In this document: positions 54,012 to 61,975 of the stretch, piece by piece
Numbering within the stretch: position 1 is the first letter of the stretch
How the letters are laid out: each line of letters starts with the position of its first letter
Assembly (NCBI GenBank): GCA_965216425.1
Contig: CBDCFV010000006.1
Span: 1,116,001 to 1,180,000 of the forward strand
DNA length: 64,000 nucleotides
Origin: CBDCFV01 sp965216425
GTDB taxonomy: Bacteria > Chloroflexota > Dehalococcoidia > Lucifugimonadales > UBA3495
Direction: 5' to 3'
Program-made: the position numbers and the translations under genes
The notes under the pieces: model-generated
What the model was told of the DNA's origin: nothing
The model's input: only the letters and a program-made list of their open reading frames with translations
The model's database searches: none

Positions 54012-54020
54012 TGGTATACT
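54012..54020 (+). promoter_or_regulatory. Extended -10 promoter of the NUDIX gene
   Basis: TGG-TATACT, an extended -10 element, ends 7 bases before the ATG. The transcript should begin at or within a base or two of the start codon, giving a leaderless mRNA. No good -35 and no ribosome-binding site are present. Confidence 0.65.
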
Positions 54021-54027
54021 CGCCGGT

Positions 54028-54453
54028 ATGATGGCTGACTTCACGGTGCCCCGGGTTGGCGTGGGCGTGGTGTTCCTGCGAGACAACCGGGTCTTCCTGG
54101 CCAAACGCCACGGTTCTCATGGCGAAGCTACTTGGGCCTCGGCAGGCGGACACCTGGAGTTGGGAGAAAGCTTGGAGGAATGCGCCCGCAGGGAGGCCCT
54201 GGAGGAGTTGGGACTGGTGGTCGGAGACCTCCGTTTCCTGTGCGTCAGCAACATCATCGCCTATGACAGGCATTATCTGGACATCGAGTTCCTGGGAGAC
54301 ATTGGGGACCAGGAACCAGTGCTGGCCGAGGTTGACGCCTTCACCGAGTTTGGTTGGTTCCCATTGGATAATCTCCCCCAACCCATTTTCCTGCCGATGC
54401 AGTACGCTCTGGACAGCGTTCGCACCGAACAAGTCTACTACCCTGGCTCCTGA
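54028..54453 (+). CDS. NUDIX hydrolase
   Basis: 141 aa from the first of two adjacent ATGs. The complete Nudix box is GGHLELGESLEECARREA followed by LEELGLVV (Gx5Ex7REUxEExGU). The flanking fold (RVGVGVVFLRDNRVFLAKRH, ASAGGHLELG) resembles the MutT/DCTPP-like or ADP-sugar hydrolases; the nucleotide substrate is uncertain. The promoter position supports this start over an upstream one. It is divergent from the hpnB-like gene, and the two -10 boxes lie only 40 bases apart. Confidence 0.92.
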   Translation: MMADFTVPRVGVGVVFLRDNRVFLAKRHGSHGEATWASAGGHLELGESLEECARREALEELGLVVGDLRFLCVSNIIAYDRHYLDIEFLGDIGDQEPVLAEVDAFTEFGWFPLDNLPQPIFLPMQYALDSVRTEQVYYPGS

Positions 54454-54509
54454 AACTGCGGCGTCACGCCTCGTAAGACGCCGGTTCAAACCAGGTAAAC
54501 GGAGAGTGA

Positions 54510-55184
54510 ATGATGGCAGCTAAGAAAGGACGTGGCCTGATGGCAGTATTTGCCGACGTGCCAGCCCAATACGAAGAAGAATTCAACCGGTGGTATGACG
54601 AAGAACATATACCGGAAAGGCTGTCGATTCCGGGCGTGTTAAGCGCCGCACGCTACACCGCGGTGCAGGGCGGCCCCAAGTACTTGTCCTTTTACGAGCT
54701 AAGCGAGCCTGAAGCGTGGCACTCCGACGCTTGGCAATATTGGATCAACAACCCTACCGAATGGTCGAAGCGGATGTCGCCTGCGGTCATTGGAGATACC
54801 TACATCCGCAACATATACCGGTTGATATTCCCCGAACAACTGTCTAAAGAGACCATCGAAGCCGACCTGCCGCCGGTTATGCTGGTTGGGCGCATGTCGG
54901 TGCCGCCGGAGTTGGAGGCGCGGTTTAATGACGCCTACAACACGGAAAGGCTTCCTTTATGCTCTAAAATCCCCGGCTACATCCGGGCGCGCCGGTTCGA
55001 GGCCGTGACAGGGGAGCCGAAGTACATCACCGTTCACGAAATGGAGTCGCTCGCGGTGGCGGACAGCCCCGAATGGGAAGCTTGGCGGACAGCGGAAACA
55101 CCGGACTGGACCACCGCCATACGCCCCCAGATGACGCACACGGCGGGCTCTCCGGGCATCTACGTTCGCAGGGACGTGAGTTAG
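54510..55184 (+). CDS. EthD-like dimeric alpha-beta barrel protein (two repeats)
   Basis: 224 aa. Two related halves are visible: GLMAVFADVPAQYEEEFNRWYDEEHIPERLSI in the first (start GLMAVFADVP) and LVGRMSVPPELEARFNDAYN, then TERLPLCSKIPGY, in the second. Each resembles an EthD/ABM-type ferredoxin-like module with a W/N-x-(W/Y)-Y-(D/N)xE/T-(H/R)-(I/L)-P pattern. Such proteins may bind haem or aromatic compounds, or catalyse ring reactions; no function can be assigned. GGAG lies 5 bases before the first ATG. A hairpin GGCGTC...GACGCC (54462-54484) after the NUDIX gene may separate the two. Confidence 0.65.
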   Translation: MMAAKKGRGLMAVFADVPAQYEEEFNRWYDEEHIPERLSIPGVLSAARYTAVQGGPKYLSFYELSEPEAWHSDAWQYWINNPTEWSKRMSPAVIGDTYIRNIYRLIFPEQLSKETIEADLPPVMLVGRMSVPPELEARFNDAYNTERLPLCSKIPGYIRARRFEAVTGEPKYITVHEMESLAVADSPEWEAWRTAETPDWTTAIRPQMTHTAGSPGIYVRRDVS

Positions 55185-55208
55185 CCCCGGTCCCATCATT
55201 CCCCTACC

Positions 55209-55276
55209 ATTCCGTCATTCCCCCATCATTCCGTCATTGCATTACTATTCCGTCATTCCCGCGCAGGCGGGAATCC
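55209..55276. repeat. Direct repeats with a 19-bp period ending in a palindrome
   Basis: ATTCCGTCATT occurs at 55209, 55228 and 55247, exactly 19 bases apart, with a weaker copy before. The last copy runs into TTCCCGCGCAGGCGGGAA, the core also present in the MITE-like element upstream of gltB and at 59192. Confidence 0.75.
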
Positions 55277-55428
55277 ACCGTACCGTCGTCGCCGGGGAGA
55301 CCACCTAAAACGGAACGCTACTTACGGTAGTAAAGGCACGCCCTCTTTCTCAGGCTTGTATGATGCCCCGCGGCGGCGCAAAAACGGCGGACCGTGACCG
55401 CAAAATTACGGAAATTGTTATGTAATTC

Positions 55429-55437
55429 TGCTATAAT
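55429..55437 (+). promoter_or_regulatory. Extended -10 promoter of gyrB
   Basis: TGC-TATAAT, a perfect -10 with the extended TGn element; no good -35. The transcript start near 55444 implies a leader of about 305 bases before gyrB. Confidence 0.6.
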
Positions 55438-55750
55438 AGATAGGCAAGTTAATACTATATGTTGTAGCTGGAGACGGAAGATTATCTCGTTTCCGAGAAG
55501 AGTCTCCCTCCCGCTTTAGCAACGGTCAAACCTCATTCACAACGTCTCGGTTTGTATTTTCAAGGTTGCTTTTATCCGGTCGATTAAGTGAGGGCGGGGG
55601 GCTCTGTGTCCGGGGAAGACGCGCTGCGACATCTTCCTTGAGAGCCGTGACAAACAGCGGAGGGACGACCGGGGTGGAGCGCCAAAACCCTCCACACCTC
55701 CTCCAGAATTGTGGCCGCGAGTAGTACAACCGAGCCTGGGATAGTAAGTT

Positions 55751-57685
55751 ATGCAACAACAGTCCGAAACCGAATACACAGCTAAAGACATCCAGGTCCT
55801 GGAGGGGCTGGAAGCCGTGCGCGTCCGCCCCGGCATGTACATCGGCAGCACCGACCAGCGGGGCCTGCACCATTTGATTTACGAGGTGCTGGACAACGCC
55901 GTCGATGAATCAATGGCCGGATTCTGCGACCAGGTGAAGATAACGCTGGACGCGGATGGCTTGATCTCGGTCACTGACAATGGCCGCGGGATCCCGGTGG
56001 ATATACACCCTACAACCGGACTGACCGCATTAGAGACGGTGATGACCACACTGCACGCCGGGGGCAAGTTCGGCGGCGGTGCTTACAAGGTGACCGGTGG
56101 CCTGCATGGCGTAGGGGGATCGGTGGTCAACGGGCTTTCAGACTACCTCAGGGCCGAAGTCCGCCGCAGTGGTTGGTTGTACGTTCAGGAATACTCCCGG
56201 GGCAAGCCCTTGGGAACGATGACCAGGAAGGAAAGGACCGAAGGCCACGGTACGGTCATATGTTTCCGGCCCGATCAAGAGATTTTCCCGAACATCGAGT
56301 ACGACTTCGACATACTTACCAGCCACTTCAAGGAGATAGCGTTTCTCAACAAGGGGCTTGAAATCCAGTTCGTCAGCGAGTGGCACGATACGCAGCGCCA
56401 CGGGGACGTGGAGCGCACTTACTACTTCGACGGCGGTATAGCCAACCTGGTCCGGAATGTGAACCGGAACCGTCGGGTCATGCAGCAACTGCCCTTCTAC
56501 TACGAAAAGACGCAGGACGATACCTTGGTGGAAGTTGCCATACAGTACAACGACGGCTTCTCCGAGTCGGTGTTTTCCTTTGCCAACTGCATCAACACCC
56601 AGGAAGGCGGTACTCACTTGACCGGGTTCCGTTCGGCGCTGACCCGCGTTATCAACGATTATGCCCGGCGGCAGTCGATCATCAAGGACGACCAGTCAAA
56701 CCTGACGGGCGAAGACGTTCGGGAAGGCCTCTCGGCCGTCGTCAGCGTCAAGCTGACGGAACCGCAGTTCGAGGGCCAGACCAAGACCAAGTTGGGCAAC
56801 GCCGAAGTTCGGGGCATAGTAGATTCGGTGGTCAGCGAAGGACTGGCCAGATACTTGGAAGAGCACCTGCCGGAAGGCAAGCGTATCCTCGAGAAATGCC
56901 TGACTTCACAAAAGGCGCGAGAAGCAGCCAAGCGGGCCCGCGAGTTGGTAATACGCAAGAACGCGCTGGATGGGTCTTCACTTCCCGGAAAACTGGCCGA
57001 TTGCGCCGAGAAGGACCCTGAAAAGTCTGAGATATACATCGTCGAAGGCGAGTCTGCGGGTGGGTCGGCCAAGATGGGGCGGGACCGCCGTTTCCAAGCC
57101 ATATTGCCCCTCAAGGGGAAAATTCTCAACGTGGAGAGGGTCCTGCAACAACCGGACCGCATCCTCGGCCACGAGGAGATCCGGGCCTTGGTGGCGGCGG
57201 TGGGCGCTGGCGAAGGCGACGAGTTCGACATAGATAAAATCCGCTACAAGAAGATCATCATCATGACCGACGCCGATGTCGATGGTTCGCATATCCGGAC
57301 ATTGATCCTTACTTTCTTCTTCCGCCGGATGCAGGCTCTCATAGACAACGGTTGCTTGTACATTGCCCAACCACCATTGTACCGCATCCAGAATGGCAGA
57401 AAGGTCCAATACGCCTATAGCGACGCTGAAAAAGATGGCATGATCGAGCAACTGAACGGCGCCAGAAACACCCATCTGCAACGCTACAAGGGTCTTGGCG
57501 AGATGAACCCGGACCAACTGTGGGAAACCACTATGAACCCGGAGACTAGGCAGATGCTGCAAGTGGACATCGAAGACGCAATGGAGGTACACGATGTCTT
57601 CTCTACCCTTATGGGTGAAGTGGTAGCGCCGCGGAAGAATTTCATCGCCGCCCACGCTCGGAGCGTCCAGAACCTGGACGTTTAG
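55751..57685 (+). CDS. gyrB: DNA gyrase subunit B
   Basis: 644 aa, normal for the short GyrB type. The GHKL ATPase domain shows EAVRVRPGMYIGSTDQRGLHH (start EAVRVRPGMY), DNAVDESMAG, SVTDNGRGIPV and TGGLHGVGGSVVN. The transducer region follows, then the TOPRIM domain with IYIVEGESAGGSAKMGRDR and the metal-binding DADVDGSHIRTL. C-terminal YKGLGEMNPDQLWETTM is conserved. It supplies ATP hydrolysis for negative supercoiling with GyrA, which is not in the window. ParE is hard to exclude, but single-copy GyrB is likelier. A small hairpin AAGGCG-ACCG-CGCCTT (57688-57703) follows the stop. Confidence 0.95.
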   Translation: MQQQSETEYTAKDIQVLEGLEAVRVRPGMYIGSTDQRGLHHLIYEVLDNAVDESMAGFCDQVKITLDADGLISVTDNGRGIPVDIHPTTGLTALETVMTTLHAGGKFGGGAYKVTGGLHGVGGSVVNGLSDYLRAEVRRSGWLYVQEYSRGKPLGTMTRKERTEGHGTVICFRPDQEIFPNIEYDFDILTSHFKEIAFLNKGLEIQFVSEWHDTQRHGDVERTYYFDGGIANLVRNVNRNRRVMQQLPFYYEKTQDDTLVEVAIQYNDGFSESVFSFANCINTQEGGTHLTGFRSALTRVINDYARRQSIIKDDQSNLTGEDVREGLSAVVSVKLTEPQFEGQTKTKLGNAEVRGIVDSVVSEGLARYLEEHLPEGKRILEKCLTSQKAREAAKRARELVIRKNALDGSSLPGKLADCAEKDPEKSEIYIVEGESAGGSAKMGRDRRFQAILPLKGKILNVERVLQQPDRILGHEEIRALVAAVGAGEGDEFDIDKIRYKKIIIMTDADVDGSHIRTLILTFFFRRMQALIDNGCLYIAQPPLYRIQNGRKVQYAYSDAEKDGMIEQLNGARNTHLQRYKGLGEMNPDQLWETTMNPETRQMLQVDIEDAMEVHDVFSTLMGEVVAPRKNFIAAHARSVQNLDV

Positions 57686-57818
57686 CCAAGGCGACCGCGC
57701 CTTAATTTCCGCCGTTCCATCCGCCTTCCGGGTCAACGCGGATTCCAGCGTAGGGGGCGCGGAGTTTAGGCAGTGAGGCGGGGTATACCTGAATTTAACT
57801 TTGCCAACATTCGTTTCG

Positions 57819-57847
57819 TTGGAAAACCACTCCCGGTGGTTTATAAT
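57819..57847 (+). promoter_or_regulatory. Promoter of rpsT
   Basis: TTGGAA, 17-bp spacer, perfect TATAAT. The spacer contains a small palindrome ACCACTCCCGGTGGT. The leader of about 105 bases has a stem GGCGGGCGTTT - loop - AAACGCCGCC (57877-57905), possibly a site where S20 controls its own translation. Confidence 0.7.
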
Positions 57848-57959
57848 TGCCTACGCCGTATGGCTGATTATTGGCGTGGCGGGCGTTTTGCACAAGAAAC
57901 GCCGCCGGAGCATCTGGGACACGGTTGTATGTGCCGGACAAAGGAACAGGAGGACGTAA

Positions 57960-58217
57960 TTGCCCGCGAGAAAGGTAGCTCGACAACAAGTAAAACGCGC
58001 CCAGCGAAATAGAGGGGTGCGGACGGCCACCCGCAGCGGAGTCGCCAGAGCCGTCCGGGCCATGGGGGCCGGAGACCTCGATACTGCCGAGGCGGCTGTG
58101 CCACAGGCTATTAGCCTGTTGGATCGGGCTGTTCGCAAGGGTGTAGTCCCCAAAAACACCGCGTCACGGGGCAAAGCTCGTCTAACGGCACGATTCAACA
58201 AGCTCATAAGCTCATAA
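57960..58217 (+). CDS. rpsT: Small ribosomal subunit protein bS20
   Basis: 85 aa, highly basic and helical, with ARKVARQQVKRAQRNRGVRT at the start and SRGKARLTARFNKLIS at the end, as in the S20 family. Binds the 5' and 3' minor domains of 16S rRNA. The start codon is TTG, as is common for rpsT (E. coli uses UUG, which takes part in autoregulation). GGAGG is 6 bases upstream. It is a single-gene unit with its own promoter and a following hairpin. Confidence 0.95.
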   Translation: MPARKVARQQVKRAQRNRGVRTATRSGVARAVRAMGAGDLDTAEAAVPQAISLLDRAVRKGVVPKNTASRGKARLTARFNKLISS

Positions 58218-58228
58218 CAGGAAGCATC

Positions 58229-58265
58229 GCATAGACGGCGCGGAAAATACCCGCATCGTCTATGC
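58229..58265 (+). terminator. Hairpin after rpsT
   Basis: GCATAGACG and CGTCTATGC form a 9-bp outer stem with an inner GCGG/CCGC pairing. The tail CCTTTCC is only weakly T-rich, so termination may be partial. Confidence 0.55.
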
Positions 58266-58394
58266 CTTTCCGAGGCAACCTGTCCGTTTTCTTCTATCGC
58301 CTCTGCTGAATTCCCTCTAATTCTCCGCGGTTTGTTATACCGAGTGCGTGAGCCTTCAACCCGGCGCGTCTTCTCCTTGGGTGACATTTCGCCG

Positions 58395-58433
58395 TTGACA
58401 GCCATTTCCCCCTTTGATAGCTTGACAGCAAAG
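58395..58433 (+). promoter_or_regulatory. lexA promoter with candidate operator
   Basis: TTGACA, 17-bp spacer, TAGCTT (58395-58423). An inverted repeat CTTTG-N12-CAAAG (58412-58433) covers the -10 box, a position suitable for autorepression by LexA. The sequence is not the Gram-positive CGAAC box, so the operator assignment is a guess from symmetry and position. Confidence 0.45.
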
Positions 58434-58455
58434 TACGGGTCCGTTGGAGTGGGAC

Positions 58456-59109
58456 ATGGTGTCGAGAAAGAAATTACCCCGCAGGCGGCAACAGATATTG
58501 GAATTTATCCAGGATTTCATTGTCGAAAACGGTATCCCCCCCACCGTGCGGGATGTGCAAAAGGCTTGCAACATTAGCTCTACGTCGGTGGTGGACTACA
58601 ATCTACGGATTCTGGACCGGGATGGCTATCTCAACCGCCGGCCCGACGTAGCCCGCGGCATAGAATTACTGGATGAAAGAGGCCAACCGGCCTCCAACGT
58701 GCCCCGTGTGCCCATAGTCGGCGCCATAGCCGCCGGCCTCCCAATCCCGGTGTTCTCCACTGAGGATGCCGCCTCCAGTCAGGAATTCGACACCATAGAG
58801 GTCTCTCCCGACTTGCCGCGCCGTTACGGGCGGCTATACGGACTCAGCGTGACCGGGTCGTCGATGATCGACGCGTTAATCGACGACGGCGACGTGGTCA
58901 TTGTCAATCCGACCAACCAAGCCGCCAGTGGTGAAACGGTGGTTGCGTGGCTGAAGAATGAAGAGGAAGCCACATTGAAGAAGTTCTATCTGGAAGGGGA
59001 CCGGGTACGTCTTCAGCCGGCCAATAGCCAGATGGACCCGATATACTGCGATGCCGGGAACGTGGAAGTCCACGGCAAAGTGGTGGCGGTAATCCGCAAG
59101 TTCTCCTGA
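58456..59109 (+). CDS. lexA: SOS transcriptional repressor LexA
   Basis: 217 aa. An N-terminal winged helix (KLPRRRQQILEFIQDFIVEN, CNISSTSVVDYNL) is followed by the self-cleaving domain. The cleavage site is Ala93-Gly94 in IVGAIAAGLPIP; the catalytic Ser is S136 in TGSSMIDALIDDGD and the Lys is K175 in EATLKKFY. GGAG lies 6 bases before the ATG, so an upstream TTG is rejected. It represses SOS genes until RecA filaments trigger cleavage. The recognition helix differs from E. coli, consistent with a different operator sequence. Confidence 0.95.
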   Translation: MVSRKKLPRRRQQILEFIQDFIVENGIPPTVRDVQKACNISSTSVVDYNLRILDRDGYLNRRPDVARGIELLDERGQPASNVPRVPIVGAIAAGLPIPVFSTEDAASSQEFDTIEVSPDLPRRYGRLYGLSVTGSSMIDALIDDGDVVIVNPTNQAASGETVVAWLKNEEEATLKKFYLEGDRVRLQPANSQMDPIYCDAGNVEVHGKVVAVIRKFS

Positions 59110-59191
59110 AATTAATGGCCGGTATGAAGTCACCGGGGTTTCGCCGGTATTTATAAACTATCTCAAAACTTGTCGAAGCACCCAACCCGTC

Positions 59192-59211
59192 ATTCCCGCG
59201 CAGGCGGGAAT
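59192..59211. repeat. Solo palindromic repeat core
   Basis: ATTCCCGCGCAGGCGGGAAT, the same core as in the MITE-like element before gltB and the repeat at 55247. It lies between lexA and the NrtS-like gene and can act as a hairpin after lexA. Confidence 0.75.
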
Positions 59212-59298
59212 CTATGGGCCTCGTGCAGCGGCGTTGGGAAATCGCAAGACTGATTGGTCTTGAGACAGGCTCTTAACTCAGACAGCGCGGCAATGACG

Positions 59299-59670
59299 CT
59301 ACTTGCGTACATTTGACAGAGCCCCGTAGGTGGCCACCAGGAAAGGTACGCAATAGGTCAGTGGGATTTTCCAATACAATGCGGAGTCCCAGTTTCCGGA
59401 GATTAGAAAGTCCCCTTGGTTTAACAGGGTAAGCAGAGTCCCCACAACGGCGGAAGCCATCAAGGACTTCTTGATCATTGGCCAGTGCCGCAGAGAGCAA
59501 CGGAAGCACTTGGGCACGCCGGCCTCTTCCGCGCGAGTTTCCGGGCCGTCAATTTCCGCCTTTACACCGAACACAAAACTCCGGCCGTCTTGAAGAGGCC
59601 GAGAGCATTTGGCGCAACGGGATATTTTCACGGTGACGTCGGGCTTCGCTGCTTGGGCCATGTGCCGCAT
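59299..59670 (-). CDS. NrtS-like small membrane protein
   Basis: 123 aa. A short N-terminal zinc-ribbon-like part has CAKCSRPL and later KCFRCSLRHW (two CxxC pairs). Two membrane helices follow, about residues 70-85 and 103-120. The segment RCSLRHWPMIKKSLMASAVVGTLLTLLNQGD (start RCSLRHWPMIKK), then WKIPLTYCVPFLVATYGALSN, matches the NrtS family, described as nitrate/nitrite transporters in some bacteria. Whether this protein transports nitrate is uncertain; the N-terminal cysteine region is an addition. Divergent from purA. Confidence 0.65.
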   Translation of the reverse strand: MRHMAQAAKPDVTVKISRCAKCSRPLQDGRSFVFGVKAEIDGPETRAEEAGVPKCFRCSLRHWPMIKKSLMASAVVGTLLTLLNQGDFLISGNWDSALYWKIPLTYCVPFLVATYGALSNVRK

Positions 59671-59794
59671 TCACTAATGAGACCGGGGCAGGCGGGACGG
59701 TTCAGGGTGGTGGGGATTTTAGTCAAGGCCATTCAGGGTGTCAAACAGACCATGCCCAACGGATTGTTACTTACTTCCAAACCAAGAGGGTTTT

Positions 59795-59803
59795 TGCTAT
59801 ACT
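59795..59803 (+). promoter_or_regulatory. Extended -10 promoter of purA
   Basis: TGC-TATACT, an extended -10 box about 60 bases before the purA start. The leader contains a stem CAGCCC - AAGCGTGGC - GGGCTG (59820-59840). No good -35 is seen. Confidence 0.6.
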
Positions 59804-59862
59804 GCCCGTGGTTTTTGCCCAGCCCAAGCGTGGCGGGCTGATTGGGTTTTCATGGAGGATTC

Positions 59863-61152
59863 ATGCCGGCTTATGCGGTAATCGGCGGCCAATGGGGAGA
59901 CGAGGGCAAGGGGAAAGTGGTTGACTACCTTGCCGGCAAGACTGACGCCGTGGTGCGTTTCGCCGGTGGCCCCAACGCCGGTCATACCGTCGTCAACGAA
60001 AGCGGCACATTCCAGCTCCACTTGGTGCCTTCGGGACTATGCTGGCCTGGAGCATGCGCCATCATCGGCAACGGGGTGGTCATTGATGTGGACGTGTTGC
60101 TGGGAGAGTTGAATGAGCTGGAATCGCGCGGGATCGACATCAGCCGATTCTACGTCAGTGACCGCGCCCACATCATCATGCCCTATCACATACTCCTGGA
60201 CCGCTTGGAGGAGGAAGCCAAAGGCGACGCCGCCATCGGCACTACCGGCAGAGGCGTAGGTCCGGCCTACACCGACAAGGTCAGCCGGGTGGGTATCCGG
60301 GTTGGGGACATTCTGGACTTGGAGGAGGTATTGGCGTTGCGCTTGGAACAGGCCCTTACCTTCAAGAACCAAGTCATCACCAAGATATACGGTGAAGAGC
60401 CATTGGACCTGCGTACAGTCCTTAACCAATGCACCCAATGGGCGGAACGCCTGCGCCCCTACGTCCAACCAACCGAGCAGATCCTTCAGGACATGTTGGA
60501 CCAAGGCAAGAAGATCCTGATTGAAGGCGCTCAGGGCGTTCTTCTGGATATCGACCACGGATCCTACCCTTACGTGACCTCATCATCCCCCAGCATTGGC
60601 GGGGCATGCACCGGCCTGGGCATCAGCCCCCACTCCATCGCCGGTGTGCTGGGAGTATTCAAAGCCTACTCGACCAGGGTGGGCGAGGGGCCCATGCCGT
60701 CAGAGATGCCCGGGGAGATGGGGGAGGAGCTACGGGAAAAAGCCCAGGAATACGGCACCACCACCGGCCGTCCGAGGCGAGTAGGATGGTTCGATGCAGT
60801 GGCTGGCCGGTATAGCCGCGAGGTCAACGGGTTCACCGGGCTAGTATTGACCAGGCTGGACATCCTGGACGGCTTTTCATCCGTGAAAGTATGCGTCGGC
60901 TATCGAGTCAACGGGCATGAACAGGCGAGGTTCCCTTCAAATACCGGTCTTCTGGCCCAGTGCCAGCCGGTGTTCGAAGAGTTGCCCGGTTGGGACGAAC
61001 CCACCGCCAGCGCCACGAGCATGTCGCAGTTGCCGGCCAACGCGATGGCTTACGTGAAGCGCATCGAAGAACTGGTTGGTTGCCGGGTCCAGATTATCTC
61101 GACCGGCCCGAGCCGCGCAGAAACGATCCAGGTCGAGCCGGTGATCGTCTAG
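59863..61152 (+). CDS. purA: Adenylosuccinate synthetase
   Basis: 429 aa, full length. The GTP-binding loop GGQWGDEGKGKVVDYL is at the start; FAGGPNAGHTVV, GTTGRGVGPAYTDKVSR, ILIEGAQGVLLDIDHGSYPY (cut to the family core GAQG), and TTTGRPRRVGWFDA follow. It joins IMP and aspartate with GTP to make adenylosuccinate for AMP synthesis. GGAGG sits just before the chosen ATG and the upstream 7-residue extension is rejected. The next gene starts 10 bases after the stop, so they may be co-transcribed. Confidence 0.97.
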   Translation: MPAYAVIGGQWGDEGKGKVVDYLAGKTDAVVRFAGGPNAGHTVVNESGTFQLHLVPSGLCWPGACAIIGNGVVIDVDVLLGELNELESRGIDISRFYVSDRAHIIMPYHILLDRLEEEAKGDAAIGTTGRGVGPAYTDKVSRVGIRVGDILDLEEVLALRLEQALTFKNQVITKIYGEEPLDLRTVLNQCTQWAERLRPYVQPTEQILQDMLDQGKKILIEGAQGVLLDIDHGSYPYVTSSSPSIGGACTGLGISPHSIAGVLGVFKAYSTRVGEGPMPSEMPGEMGEELREKAQEYGTTTGRPRRVGWFDAVAGRYSREVNGFTGLVLTRLDILDGFSSVKVCVGYRVNGHEQARFPSNTGLLAQCQPVFEELPGWDEPTASATSMSQLPANAMAYVKRIEELVGCRVQIISTGPSRAETIQVEPVIV

Positions 61153-61161
61153 CGGTAGTCC

Positions 61162-61932
61162 ATGACTCCATACATCGGGATCACGGGCTTCACGTCGCCG
61201 GAGGAAGTGGCCGACGTCGTTCGAAGCCTACCGCCTTCTCTGGAACGTCTCCTGATGTGCGGCGTGCTGCTCAGCAACGCGCTCTTGGACGGCGAAACAA
61301 GCGACGCTCCGGGACGCTGTCCATCGCCCGGCTCGATTGCCGGCATCTTCTCGAATGACCCCCGCTGCCTCAATCTTGTTCATTACAGGCCCAGGGCCGA
61401 AGCCCACCTTGCGGACGTGCTGGCCCGTGCAATGGCCATCGGCGGCTCCAACTGCCACGGTGTGCAGATAAACGCCATCAGAGGGGCGCCTTGGCCTGAC
61501 CTCCTGGCTCTTCAAGAGTTCCGAGACCGTTGCCAACCGGGGCGCATTGTGCTGCAAGTCGGCGGGGAGGCCATGAATGCCGCAGAAAGCCGTCCGGATG
61601 AAATCGCCCGCCGGTGCGCTCCTTACGAAGGTATCATTACCGACGTGCTGGTTGACGCATCAGAGGGCATGGGCGTACCGTTGGACGCTCAACGGACCAT
61701 CCGTTACCTGGCCGCCATTGCCGAGGCAGCGCCAAGCATAGGGTTGGTGGTCGCCGGCGGCCTCTGCGCCGATAACCTTGATGCGCTGCTGTCTCCGCTG
61801 TTACCCGAATGGGTCCAAGTAAGCATTGACGCGGAAGGCCGCTTGCGCGACAGTGACGACAGGCTTGGTGTTGCGGGAGCGGTGGCCTATCTGAAGGCGG
61901 GGTTAGAATTGCTGCAACCAGCTAGCGAATAG
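61162..61932 (+). CDS. Putative TIM-barrel protein, TrpF-like fold
   Basis: 256 aa, not firmly recognised. The C-terminal half, GLVVAGGLCADNLDALLSPL and WVQVSIDAEGRLRD, resembles the phosphate-binding part of TIM-barrel enzymes such as phosphoribosylanthranilate isomerase (AGGLxPxNV). The N-terminal IGITGFTSPEEVADVVRSLP would be strand 1 with its helix, and QINAIRGAPWPDLLAL a middle strand. No tryptophan genes are nearby. It lies between purA and a phosphotriesterase-family gene on the same strand, both closely spaced. Function unknown. Confidence 0.6.
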   Translation: MTPYIGITGFTSPEEVADVVRSLPPSLERLLMCGVLLSNALLDGETSDAPGRCPSPGSIAGIFSNDPRCLNLVHYRPRAEAHLADVLARAMAIGGSNCHGVQINAIRGAPWPDLLALQEFRDRCQPGRIVLQVGGEAMNAAESRPDEIARRCAPYEGIITDVLVDASEGMGVPLDAQRTIRYLAAIAEAAPSIGLVVAGGLCADNLDALLSPLLPEWVQVSIDAEGRLRDSDDRLGVAGAVAYLKAGLELLQPASE

Positions 61933-61975
61933 CGGGGCCGTCGCTCGTACTTTGAATTGGATAGGAGGCGCCAAC

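Larger units (their letters stand above)
55185..55750. other. Intergenic region and long leader of gyrB
   Basis: About 565 bases without a gene. It begins with 19-bp direct repeats and a CCCGCGCAGGCGGG palindrome, then the gyrB promoter. The 300 bases between promoter and gyrB show no open frame with a ribosome site and only imperfect hairpins. Confidence 0.6.

Noticed and set aside
54454..54510. Possible tRNA because of a GGTTCAAACC-like T-loop
   Set aside because: Neither an acceptor stem nor D and anticodon arms can be formed; the bases instead make a GGCGTC...GACGCC hairpin.
55209..55276. Possible CRISPR array
   Set aside because: The repeated unit is only 11 bases with 8-base gaps; no spacers of normal length and no cas genes.
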